In this document: positions 48,540 to 58,034 of the stretch, one piece after another
Layout of the letters: each line of letters begins with the position of its first letter
Position numbering within the stretch: the first letter of the stretch is position 1
Source: Pinus tabuliformis
Lineage: Eukaryota > Streptophyta > Pinopsida > Pinales > Pinaceae
Direction: 5' to 3'
DNA length: 64,000 bases
NCBI GenBank assembly: GCA_031772625.1
Contig: CM062805.1
Coordinates: forward strand, 800,635,592-800,699,591
Notes under the pieces: model-generated
The model's database searches: none
Seen by the model: the letters and a program-made list of their open reading frames with translations, nothing else
Told to the model about the DNA's origin: nothing
Position numbers and translations under genes: made by a program

Positions 48540-51403
48540 ATGGGCGGGAAAACAATCCGAAGTGAACCACACAAGCTGACCGCGTCTGCTGCTGCCCGCG
48601 AAATTCTGGAAAATGCAGGTTGGTTGAATTATTTCAACCACCTGCAAGAATCGAACGAGGCTGTAGCATTGGAATTCCTGCAAAATCTGCAGGAAAACCA
48701 CTCTATAGTCGGAGGAAAGTGGATAGAAGTCACGGAGGACATTATTGCAGAAACCTCAGGATTACCAGCTGTTGGACCCAGATGGGAGCTGAAGAAGGAA
48801 AGACTGCAGAAAGCAATGGAAATTTTCCAAAGCGAAGGCCAAAGTCTGACAGTCAAAGGGAAAGGAGTTCTGCCGACAACACTGGGGGAACCCTGGACCG
48901 AGCTGGCAAAGATAGTGCAGAGCTATATCACCTGCGAAGGGAGAAAAGATGTGGTAAGGGCTCGTCACTTAAAACTTCTAGCTGTTTTGAAGGGAAAATG
49001 CTCTGTAAATCTCCCTGCCTTTTTAAATTCATTATTACATGATGCGGCCCGAAGTTTGAAGAAGGCTCAGCACACAGAGACGGTTGTTAGCCACCACGGA
49101 CTGATTCGGCTAATAATAAGCCACAGTCTTGCCCAACAGCAAGACACCTGGGAGGAATTGGTCGAAACAGTTAAAATGGGACTAGCCTTACCTCGAACCT
49201 CCAGCACACTGGAACGTTCAGAAGAACACAAGGAGCCAGCAGCAGAAAAGCATGCTGTTTCAAAACGAAAGCAGTCCTCTAGCACGCCGGAACAATCAGA
49301 GAAACGTAAGAAGCCGGCGGCAGAAAAGCATGCTGTTTCGAAACGGAAGCGATCCTCCGATACGCCGGAACGACCAGAGGAACCTAGAGAACCTGTTGGC
49401 ACTCCCAACCTGCCTGAAAGACCCAGGAAGTCAGCTCGATTGGTTCGAATATGGGGAAGGTTGGAAAAGATTCAGAAAACTGCGGCCCAACCAATTGAAA
49501 TCGAGGACGAACCCTCGGAACAGGAATTGAGGAAGAAAATGCACAATCCATGGGGAGCCTGTTGCAAGACCATCCAGGAGAAGAGGAATTGGCAGCAGTT
49601 CTGGCCAATATGGGAGAATACGGCCAAGCCTCCAGTTCAGGAGGCATCCTTGATGGTCCCACAGAAGAAGAATTACCTAAGGAAGGGCATGCAGAAGAGG
49701 CAGGGGAAGAAAACCTGCCTGTCTTTGGTAATGAAGCAGAAGACATCAATTCGGGACAATCTGTCCCCAGGGCGTCGGAAGATGTTCCAGGAGAGGAAGA
49801 AGAAGTAAGATTGAAGGCCAAACCCTCTGCCGAGGCTAGGGAAATTGAAAAATTGAGAAAGAAGCACCAGAGGATGCTGGGCACGATAGCCAGACTTCGG
49901 CAACAAATTAGAATGTTGAAAGCCAGTCTGAGAATACAAAAAACTACAAGGAAGAGGAAAAGGACCACGGCACCAAGAACCCCGAGGGTTAGGGTTCGTT
50001 TTGATGGACGAAACCCCATCAGGAGACCTACTGTGGAGGAACAGTCCGCTGTTCCGAATGATAATGAGGAACAGGGTGCTGTTCCAATAGAAACTGCTGT
50101 TCCATCTGGCCCGGAGGAACGAATGGACATTCCAATGGAACAGCAAGAGGCTCCAGTGGTAGGAAGACCGTACCAACCCTTTGTTCGCATCAAAAAGGAG
50201 ACGGATAGCAAAGAGGTTCAAACGGAAGCACCCCCCTCGGGTGTAATTCGGGTCCAAAATTCCAAACAACGCAATAGGAAGGTCCAGGTTAAACTTCCAG
50301 CTTCTACGGCTGCCTGGAAGAAAGACCCGAAAACCAGAACCTTGCATAAAATGATGAAGGAAGCCCAGCAGGAGGCCGAGCAGTTACGAGAACAGACGGT
50401 CCCCAAGGAAAAATACGAAGAGCTCCAACAGCAACTTCGAAACATCAGTCAGTCTGAGAGCCAGGCCTTTGAAGGATGGCAGAAGGAGCAGGAAAAGGTT
50501 GCTAAGGTAACTCGTCGACTAGATAGTGTTGTTAAGCAGATGGACACCTTGTGTTCCTTGTATACTAATGTTTTGACTTGTAGAGCCCCTGCTAAAAATT
50601 ATGCTTTGTTTTTGCTTGAACGTTATTTGAGATTAAAAATAAAAGCTGTTAGGGCAGGAGCACCCATCCATATCAACACTGTTAATGATTTTATAGATTG
50701 CTGCAAGCACTATGGAGTTAAAGTTCAAAGGTTGTTATGTGAATTCTACTTGCACAATCTTGTCTTAGACCAGGAAACTGATTTGAATCCTGGCCCTTTC
50801 GTTGGCGATATACAATTTCAAGCCTTTATCTCATTTGGGGTGAATCAGTTAAAATGGCTTAAAGCTTACAACATCTTCCAGAGGCAAGAAAATAGTTTAG
50901 ACCTTTGGGTACGAGCTGAACCTAGGGACCCAGTAGCATTATGGAGAGAGCATAGGAGTATGATGAGGATCCCAGGTGTCATGAAGATATTAGGTCCCAT
51001 GCATGGAGACTTGATCCGAAATGGTCTGGAGTATTTCCTGACTATTAAAGACCAGGCCTTCCATGTTGCAAAGTTTCGCTACCGAACCTCTAACCTAAAC
51101 ATCCAGCTCAGGGAACCCTTTAACTTTGAGAATTTTGAATTGGCTGCCAGTCGATTGAGTCTCTATGGGGAACGGATTCTGCGAGCATGACCATTGTGGT
51201 TGGGGTATCGATTTCGCAGCCCAATTGTTTGGCATCCTGCACCTGGATATCAGGCCCTATATGAGATGCCTGCAGATCAGTTAGACCAGTTCTTTGACCA
51301 TCTAGTTGCTAATCATGGTTGTCGGCCTCTTCGTGAGATCCCTTCTCCGGCCTACTCTCTCACAGCCCTGCATGTCAATTACAACGTTTTCATGAGGACA
51401 TGA
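48540..51403 (+). pseudogene. Accessory protein of element 5, homologous to element A's LTR ORF
   Basis: Starts MGGKTIRSEPHKLTASAAAR at 48540. The N-terminal domain (about residues 20-215) has AGWLNYFNHLQ, SYITCEGRKDVVRARHLKLL, LPAFLNSLLHDA and VVSHHGLIRLIISHSL, matching element A's LTR ORF in order. A repeated charged segment follows (STPEQSEKRKKPAAEKHAVS and relatives, three copies). A one-base frame change near 49530 leads to the second frame (ATG at 49550), with a coiled coil (IEKLRKKHQRMLGTIARLRQ) and a conserved-looking C-terminal domain. A TGA at 51188-51190 (from CGA) precedes the last 71 codons. About 880-950 residues in all. Function unknown; it is neither an enzyme nor an obvious envelope protein. 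Confidence 0.8.
50048..50105 (+). repeat. GCTGTTCC motif cluster within the accessory ORF
   Basis: Three GCTGTTCC copies and several GGAACAG copies lie within about 110 bp of coding sequence, encoding AVP repeats (SAVPND, GAVPIE, TAVPSG). The same 8-mer dominates the LTR repeats and the hairpin stems of this element. Confidence 0.8.
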
Positions 51404-51424
51404 AACAGGGTAAGCAGGGGGGTG
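51404..51424 (+). promoter_or_regulatory. Polypurine tract of element 5
   Basis: A G-rich purine stretch, GGGTAAGCAGGGGGGTG, ends at the LTR boundary 51425 and lies 21 bp after the accessory ORF stop. Confidence 0.7.
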
Positions 51425-52974
51425 TGTGGAGCACCTGGAAGGTATGCTTTTTGATAAGCAATCTAGTGGTTTTTCAATACTATTTCTAATATTTTCTGCA
51501 TTATGAGTCTAAAAATATAAGGGTTTTGGTGAATTGTGTGAAAATGGACAAACGAAGCTCAATCACTAATAATTGATGTTTTCTATGCAGAAGGACGCGG
51601 AAATGGGGAATTATCGAGTAAAAACGAGAAGCGAAAGGAAAGTAACTGCTGTCCCGACAACAGGGAACCGGATGCGGACAAGATCAAGTAAAATTGGAGC
51701 CGAATAATCCAGGAAAAGAACGCAGGATACCGTGACGGAGAACGCAAGAAGGAAAGAGAAGACCTGAACGATTAGCGAATCCCTCAGGTTCTTCGATCCT
51801 GAGGGATCGCTGCTTTAAGCTTATCTTTTGTATCTAGACATCTCCGTCATTGCTGTTATATAAAGGTACCACGCCATCGAGCGTGGGGAGACGACTGTTG
51901 TTATAATTATAAACTCAGAACGATTTTGATCACTGAGCTTTTGTAAGATCTGATTTTGTACACTTTTGTTATGCAATCAATATAAAGGATTTGGTGTTCA
52001 CTTCGTTTCTGTATCTGAAGTAACTCTAAGCAGTGTACCATCGTAGCCAAGGGCCCAACTCCGACGGTCACTTGTTGTTGTATCATACGGTGATTTGTGT
52101 GGTTTGCTTATTTCTCTTGTTTCAGTAATCCGATACATTTCTTATATGATAGACTATGCTTCTTAATTAATATCTGAATCTGAATAAGTTCTGTAATTCA
52201 CGTCTCTGTATTACGCAAACTGAATCTATTCGAATTGCATCCATTTCTACAGCAAGTTATTGGTATGAATGTTATCATTATTGGATTCATATGAAATAAG
52301 TATTTGTGAGGCTTGAAGATAATATCACTTTGTTCAGAAACATAGTCGCATCATACATTGCTCTCGGATCGCTACAGTAGTATAGACCGTGTACATACTT
52401 CGGAGTTTGCTGTTCCATTTGAGTTTGCTGTTCCATTTGGGTTTGTTGTTCCATTTGGGTTTGCTGTTCCATTTTATATGATTGACATTTCCTGTTTATG
52501 ATAGTTTGCTGTTCCATTTCATTACTGCTGTTCCATTTCATTACTGCTGTTCCATTTCATTACTGCTGTTCCATTTTAAGAATTGTTGTTCCATTTTACT
52601 TTCATTAATCTGCCTTTATTGCTTTTGCGTGATAGCAGGCCTAAGGCTGTCGTGAGCCCAGCAAGATGCTGCCTAGCTCCCTGACCTATAAGCCCATGCT
52701 TTGGTTTCCTTTCTTTATCAGTTTCTAAAGGGAAGGGTTATTGGTTCCGTACCCTTGACTGATCATTTGCCTTGTGTGATTTCATTTTCTGAATTGGTTT
52801 AGTTACGGCTTAGTGTTTGTTTCCTTTCAAGTCATTAGAACACTATACTACCGAGCACTACTTGGACAGAACAGCCTCGGATTGAGTTACTCCTTGAAAG
52901 AACAAAACGATCCCGGATTGACTTAATAATGTGGAATAATTGGTGGTGTGAGAGACCCTAGTTATCGCTCTACA
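51425..52974 (+). repeat. 3' LTR of element 5
   Basis: It is 1,550 bp and nearly identical to 38530-40042. It has two extra GCTGTTCCATTT-type units (nine in all, about 52408-52595). TATA at 51857-51866. Confidence 0.93.
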
Positions 52975-53173
52975 AGCTTGTGAACGTAGCGCTTCATTGA
53001 CTCTTTACCCCAGTACATGTATCAAGTTTAGATCTGATTGTTGATAGTGGACAACGATCAGACACTTGAAAGGCTGAAATCATTCACTGGCGACTCCTTC
53101 ACTGAAAACTCCAGAGATCAATGCTTCATGGTGACTTCACTGCAGAGAGATCAGTAGCTTTGAGATTTTCAAG

Positions 53174-54745
53174 ATGAATCGGATTGCAAGAAGATATGCT
53201 CCCTTGAGCCGAGATCACATCCCAGGTTTTCCAAATAAAATTCCGAAGGTAGATTGGTCAAGGAATTTGCCTATATTTAATGATGATGGTAAGAAGGATG
53301 CTGCTTTACATCTGGTTAGATTTCATATGCATATTCGCAAATTCAAGGTCGATTTTCCTGAAGATTGCTTGATGAAGATATTCTTGGCCACTCTGGAAGG
53401 TAAAGCCCAATCGTGGTATGAAAGTTTGCCGCCTGCTTGTATTTATTGTTTAAAGGATTTTCATGCTATGTTCATTGAAAGATATAAGGACTCTTATCCA
53501 TCATTAAATTTAGTTCAAGACTGCTGCAAGCATGCCTATAGTTTTATTGAAAGCCTTGAGAAGTTTTATGAAAATGATAATTTCATGGATGAAGAGATCA
53601 TGGAAGCCCTGTATGAAAAGCCGTTTCAGCAGCACATAGAAATCTTAGATGATACTTGTCAAGATCAGCAGGTTGAAGATGGCCATATGGTCGTAATTGA
53701 TGAAAGAGAAGAGCTTGTTTCAGATCTGCCCACAGAAGAAGACAATGTGCAAGATAACCAAGATTCAAGTTTAGAATGTAATGCAGTCAACTCAACTATT
53801 TCAGATCAAAATTTAGATCATGGTGACCAAGAATACCTTGTGCCGAATCCTGAAAAGGAGAGTTTTGTTGTTGAGATCATGGACAAATTTCTTGATCCAA
53901 ATGTCCTTATGCCATCAGAGCAAAGCCTGCATGAGGAGGTAATTCAGCCAGCTCATGAACATCAAGATGAGATCTTTGTTCAAGTAAGTGATGAATCTCC
54001 TTTCAATAGCTCAGTAATAAATGATAGTTTGAATGCCTTGTCATATGAAGATAATTATTGTTTAAGCAGAAGAAAACAAAAGGCACTGTCTCCTTTGTCT
54101 GAAGAGGAGATAGATCAGCTTTTGAAAGGTCTTGTTATAGCCCAAGCTACAGTACATTTGCAATGCACACATAGTCACGAAAGTGTTGGTGAAACTTCTT
54201 CCTCTTTTGAAAATGATGATAGTCTTGTAATTAGTTTTATAGATCAGCAAACGGATAATATTTTCTTTGATGAAGATGATGAGGTTGTCATGTTTGATGA
54301 TCTTGAGGATTGTTTTCTGTTTAAGAATGACCTAGACCATGAAATTGAGAAATATAAGCTTGAGAGAGACAATATGTCAAAATTTCTCACGGTCAAGGAA
54401 TTTACAGCCAACACTCATATGGCAGAAGCTTATACTTCTCTGTGCCTTCCTATCAATCAGCAACCCACTGTTCTTTCAGATCAGAATGAAGCGAGTACTT
54501 ATATTTTTGCAGCTGGATCTCCAAACAAGGTAGTGCTTCAGGATTATCAAGATCCCTTTGGCATTCTTCTGCAAGCATTAGAAAAGATAAATGTTGCCTG
54601 GTTCATTATCATAAGCTTTGGTTTCAGTGGTTATTTTGAGTTGCCTACAGGTTCATTGTTTCGCCTGCTCGAGATAAGCGAGAGCAGAAATTTGGTATGT
54701 AGCCATCTGCTGGATTGGTTACATTGGAAAGCTCATTATACATGA
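53174..54745 (+). CDS. Gag-like protein of element 4
   Basis: A 523-residue open frame with no internal stop. Residues about 30-130 resemble the retrotransposon gag domain: NLPIFNDDGKKDAALHLVRF, LMKIFLATLEGKAQSWYESL and DFHAMFIERYKDSYPS. The rest is strongly acidic (many D, E, Q, S) with no zinc knuckle. Residues after about 480 contain a short hydrophobic run (WFIIISFGFSGYFEL). It is the only coding region in element 4. Such gag-only elements could supply capsid while borrowing polymerase. The open frame suggests recent activity or selection. Start chosen at the first ATG, which is near the 5' end of the residual internal region. Confidence 0.78.
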   Translation: MNRIARRYAPLSRDHIPGFPNKIPKVDWSRNLPIFNDDGKKDAALHLVRFHMHIRKFKVDFPEDCLMKIFLATLEGKAQSWYESLPPACIYCLKDFHAMFIERYKDSYPSLNLVQDCCKHAYSFIESLEKFYENDNFMDEEIMEALYEKPFQQHIEILDDTCQDQQVEDGHMVVIDEREELVSDLPTEEDNVQDNQDSSLECNAVNSTISDQNLDHGDQEYLVPNPEKESFVVEIMDKFLDPNVLMPSEQSLHEEVIQPAHEHQDEIFVQVSDESPFNSSVINDSLNALSYEDNYCLSRRKQKALSPLSEEEIDQLLKGLVIAQATVHLQCTHSHESVGETSSSFENDDSLVISFIDQQTDNIFFDEDDEVVMFDDLEDCFLFKNDLDHEIEKYKLERDNMSKFLTVKEFTANTHMAEAYTSLCLPINQQPTVLSDQNEASTYIFAAGSPNKVVLQDYQDPFGILLQALEKINVAWFIIISFGFSGYFELPTGSLFRLLEISESRNLVCSHLLDWLHWKAHYT

Positions 54746-54971
54746 TTGTACATATTTCATTAGTATGCAGGTGGTTGTCATCATGATTTCACATCTTGAT
54801 GGACTGCTGCCCTTCTCTTGTTTTAGTTAAGTCAGTCATGAGTCATTTGTGTTTGGTCTGTTGAGTGAGTTTTTCAAGTTATTTCAGTTTGCCATCGAGT
54901 CGGTTTGAGTCAAGCTTCAGTTAAGTTTCAGTCAGTTTCAGTCAAAGTCTTGTGTTGTTTGCCGAAATAAT
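54746..54971 (+). other. 3' noncoding stretch of element 4
   Basis: T-rich sequence with repeated CAGTTTCAGTCA and AGTCAGT motifs (near 54895-54945). No gene seen. Confidence 0.55.
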
Positions 54972-55051
54972 GACTCCATCGCCCAATGGTTGAAAGCACT
55001 GGTCTGCTCTCCCAGAGGTCTAAGGTTCTTGGCACCTCCAAGGAGCTACCA
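54972..55051 (+). pseudogene. tRNA-like sequence before 3' LTR of element 4
   Basis: GACTCCATCGCCCAATGG and the following GCACTGGTCTGC...CCCAGAGG follow the D-arm and anticodon arm of plant tRNA-Arg(ACG) as I recall it. The T-arm part (AGGTTCTTGGCACC) is poor and the anticodon loop is altered. The sequence ends GGAGCTACCA. It is best read as a decayed tRNA-derived segment; it is not a working tRNA gene. Confidence 0.5.
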
Positions 55052-55067
55052 TCCCCATTGGAGCCAA

Positions 55068-57438
55068 TGTTAGTGTTAGTCTTTTCAGCCTTCCTACAGT
55101 GATCAAATATGCTCTTACAAAGTGGTCTCGGAGTGTCAAGGTCAAATTTTGTCATTTCAAAGAGTTTCCAAGCAAAATTTGGTCACTAGGCATTAGGTCT
55201 AGGGTTTGCCCAAATGTCAGTCCATGTCATCATTCAGCTAAGCCTATCATCATTCAGAGGGTTTCCATAGTCATGTCAAGTTCCAATGAGTCATTTTACA
55301 CCTTGTTCATGCTTCATGTTGCGCCCAGGCAAGGTCATTTCCCTCTCCTAGGGTTTTGAAGGCAATTTCTCTTGGATGGTCAAATCAGCCGGAAAAACTT
55401 GTTTCCTGATGTTCATACACCTTCCCCTATCCTTAAAGTACCTTATCAAACACTTCCCATCCCTTAGATCCGCCAAATTCCTCATTTTTGCACAAACCCT
55501 AGTTTCTAGCTACAACCTGGCAATTTTCTAGGTTTGGCCTGTGTTTTGTCCTTTTAGACCCCTTCCCCTCACTCAATCTCTGAGATTCCACTTTCCCCTG
55601 CTTCCTAACATCCCTCCCCACTCCCAAAAATTTCCCCAAGAATTTAGAAGCCCCCTATCCCCTTCATTTCGCTCCATTTCGACAAAATCCCTTGTTTCAC
55701 ACATCGGGACAAGTTGCACTCAAAAGCTGTTTCTGAGCAATCAAAGATGAATTTTGCAAAACTGAGAGAGGTTTTTGTCCACAACATGCCAAGTAAGAAA
55801 AACCTCTTTCACTTTTTACACAGGTGTCATGGTTTGAGAGAAATGTCAAAAATACCGGCGAGAACGAAGGTGCTCCAAGGACGGTTGGCCAAAGCACAAA
55901 AACGAAGGAAAACGCCCGATCCACTCCAAATTTTGGCCAAAGCCTCTTTGACTGAGCATGGTACTTGATTGGTGACTCCCAGCCCAAATTTCAAGAAATT
56001 TGGACAAAATTTTGTCATTTGTGAATTTTTTGTGCAATTTTACAGGTTTTGGCCGTTGGAGTGGTCTCACCCCGCGCGCGACCACTCGTGGGGACAGCTC
56101 AGAATGGGGAAAACTCTACATTTTTGGAATTTTCATGCAAAAATGCACTTGGCCTATGGATGGACTTCAAATTTTATGGAGATTTGGGCTTCCAAAAGCT
56201 CAAAATACATGCAATTTTTGACTTTCTGCCCCTATTTAGAGTTGCAGAAAGCTGCCTTGGGAGAAATGACTTGTGAGGTGTCAAATCAACTCCAAATTCA
56301 GCAATTCTAGTGGGGTTGGAAATTAGACTCATAGACCTTTCCAACAAGCTATCTTGCAGTTGATTTGGACACCAGGAAGGCCCTCAAACACAACTGCCAA
56401 TGTGCGCGACCACTCCAAGGGAGGGGCGCGACCACTCAGGGAAATTTCACCATTTTGACTATTTCGGCCTGCAAAACACTGTTTTTACTTTGGTTGACTC
56501 TTAATGCATGTAAATGATGGATTGTTGGGTAATTTTCATGGCACATGGATACATTTACTCTCCTTTAACACTTCTAGAAGTTTCCTTGATGTAAATAGTG
56601 AATATTAAATGCATGGATGGGTTACCTAAGTTTTAGAGGCAAGTTGTTTTGACTGCCTATTATCTAGTGCTCAGTTTAGAATTAGTTCAAACTGCTCCTA
56701 GGAAGCTGAGATCGACCCCTAGAGGTGGGGAAAGGAGTTAGATGATCTATATTATGCCTTCTCTTGTTCATTTTCATGGTTGGACTTTTGAGGGAGAAAC
56801 TCCTATTGTATATTTTACTTGTATCTCTGCAATTTGAGGAAAAGGAAGACCAGGGTTTTGCAGACATCATTGGGATTCTTGTGGACTCTTGTGTTGATGG
56901 TGTGTTCTCTTATTGTAATTGTAAGTGTGTTTATGTGTTCCATCTCTTTCTTTACTGCAGCTTATTAAACAAATGAAGTGATAAAGTTTGAATTCATGCT
57001 TGCCATGCTCAGCTTTCAAATTTGTTTAATGTTTATGTTTTCCACTGTCTAGAGAGGATTCAAAGTCATTGTTTGCCCTCTTTAGCCTTCTTATCATTCT
57101 TCCTTGATCATCCATCTCAGCTAAAGGCATCAGCGCAAACTCCTACCTTGCCCCAAAGGCCCACCTGCAGAAACTGTGTCAAATCCCCGCACCCTAAAAT
57201 TGCAGATCCTCCAATTGCCACCAAAAACCCCAAAAACTTTAAATCAACCCTCCTTATCAGTTTACTAGCCTAATATCAGTGTTCCTAATTGGGTCAGCTC
57301 ATCCTATTGAAAGATCTACCGAGTTTGACCGGAGAGAGCCTTCTCATACCCCGTAGGGCTAGCTACGAGGTGAAATGGTTTGATGTTGCCTTGAAGGTTT
57401 ACCTTCCTCAGCCTAGGGTGAAATCTCAAGCGCTAACA
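55068..57438 (+). repeat. 3' LTR of element 4
   Basis: It is 2,371 bp, near-identical to 36017-38364. A 23-bp insertion near 56413-56435 duplicates the GCGCGACCACTC motif. It ends CGCTAACA before GTACT. Confidence 0.92.
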
Positions 57439-58034
57439 GTACTAAAGCCATAGGTTTATCATCAGTTGGACGACTTGTTTCATCATTAAACAAAATAAAA
57501 GAATCCATATCAGAATGGATTGAATAGATAGGGAAATTCTGGGGCTTTTCCTCACTATTTACCACTTACTTCATCATTTTTTCTCTATACAGTCTCTTTG
57601 GTTGCCCAAAGACTGAAATAGTGGCATAGGAGAGGTCTAATTGGAGAGATCCTTGGAGTTTTTGCCCCCCAAGATCTTGACAACAACATGCCATACTTTG
57701 GTGGAATGTCAGCAACCACCACATCCATGAGGATTGTCTTGTTTGGGTATTGGACTAAGGAGACACACAAGTCTTTGATGAGGCCTAAACATTTGACCTG
57801 ACTTGAGTCAAAGGAGAATAGATCTTTGTAGGGTCTTGTTACATCAAGGTTTAGCTTCTCCATTACAGCTTTGGGCATAAGGTTGTGTGAGGCACCTGAG
57901 TCAAACATTGCATTATGTAAAACTTTATCATGTATGTGCAGACTGACATAAAAGGGTAGAAGAGCTCCATGTGCTGATTTTCCATCAACTTCTGGACCAA
58001 AAAGCAACTCAGGTGTATCATCTAAAACATTCAC
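57439..58034 (-). pseudogene. Aspartic protease and linker of element C
   Basis: Open frame 58034-57585 encodes FYVSLHIHDKVLHNAMFDSG followed by ASHNLMPKAV (active-site DSGA intact) and KYGMLLSRSWGAK. A one-base shift at homopolymers around 57659-57670 then changes frame. The continuing frame reads SYATISVFG and NFPIYSIHSDMDSFILFND, and a TAA lies near 57552. It runs to 57439, where element 4 entered, and continues at 36016. Gag and protease are in different frames by one base near 58035-58050, unlike element A where they share a frame. Confidence 0.83.

Larger units (their letters stand above)
38530..52974 (+). mobile_element. Element 5: Athila-like Ty3/gypsy retrotransposon with accessory ORF
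   Basis: LTRs at 38530-40042 and 51425-52974 begin TGTGGAGCACC and end CGCTCTACA. The target duplication AGCTT is perfect (38525-38529 and 52975-52979). Order: LTR, tRNA-Asp-type primer site, gag-pol in one frame (with stops and shifts), a 20-unit hairpin array, a noncoding stretch, a large accessory ORF, a purine tract, LTR. The RT and protease motifs and the Asp primer suggest the Athila lineage. Few LTR differences (about 15 substitutions by eye) mark it as the youngest complete element here. Confidence 0.93.
36017..57438 (+). mobile_element. Element 4: gag-only (TR-GAG/LARD-like) LTR element inside C
   Basis: Direct LTRs at 36017-38364 and 55068-57438 begin TGTTAGTGT and end GCTAACA. The target duplication GTACT is perfect at 36012-36016 and 57439-57443. 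Without element 5 the internal region is about 2.3 kb, with a primer-like site (38368-38385), one gag-like ORF (53174-54745) and a tRNA-like sequence before the 3' LTR. There is no protease, reverse transcriptase or integrase, so it depends on enzymes from another element. LTRs are near-identical by eye, apart from a 23-bp duplication. Confidence 0.92.

Noticed and set aside
49300-51403. Envelope-like protein in element 5 (as in some Athila elements)
   Set aside because: No signal peptide or transmembrane segment is visible; sequence is charged and coiled-coil rich.
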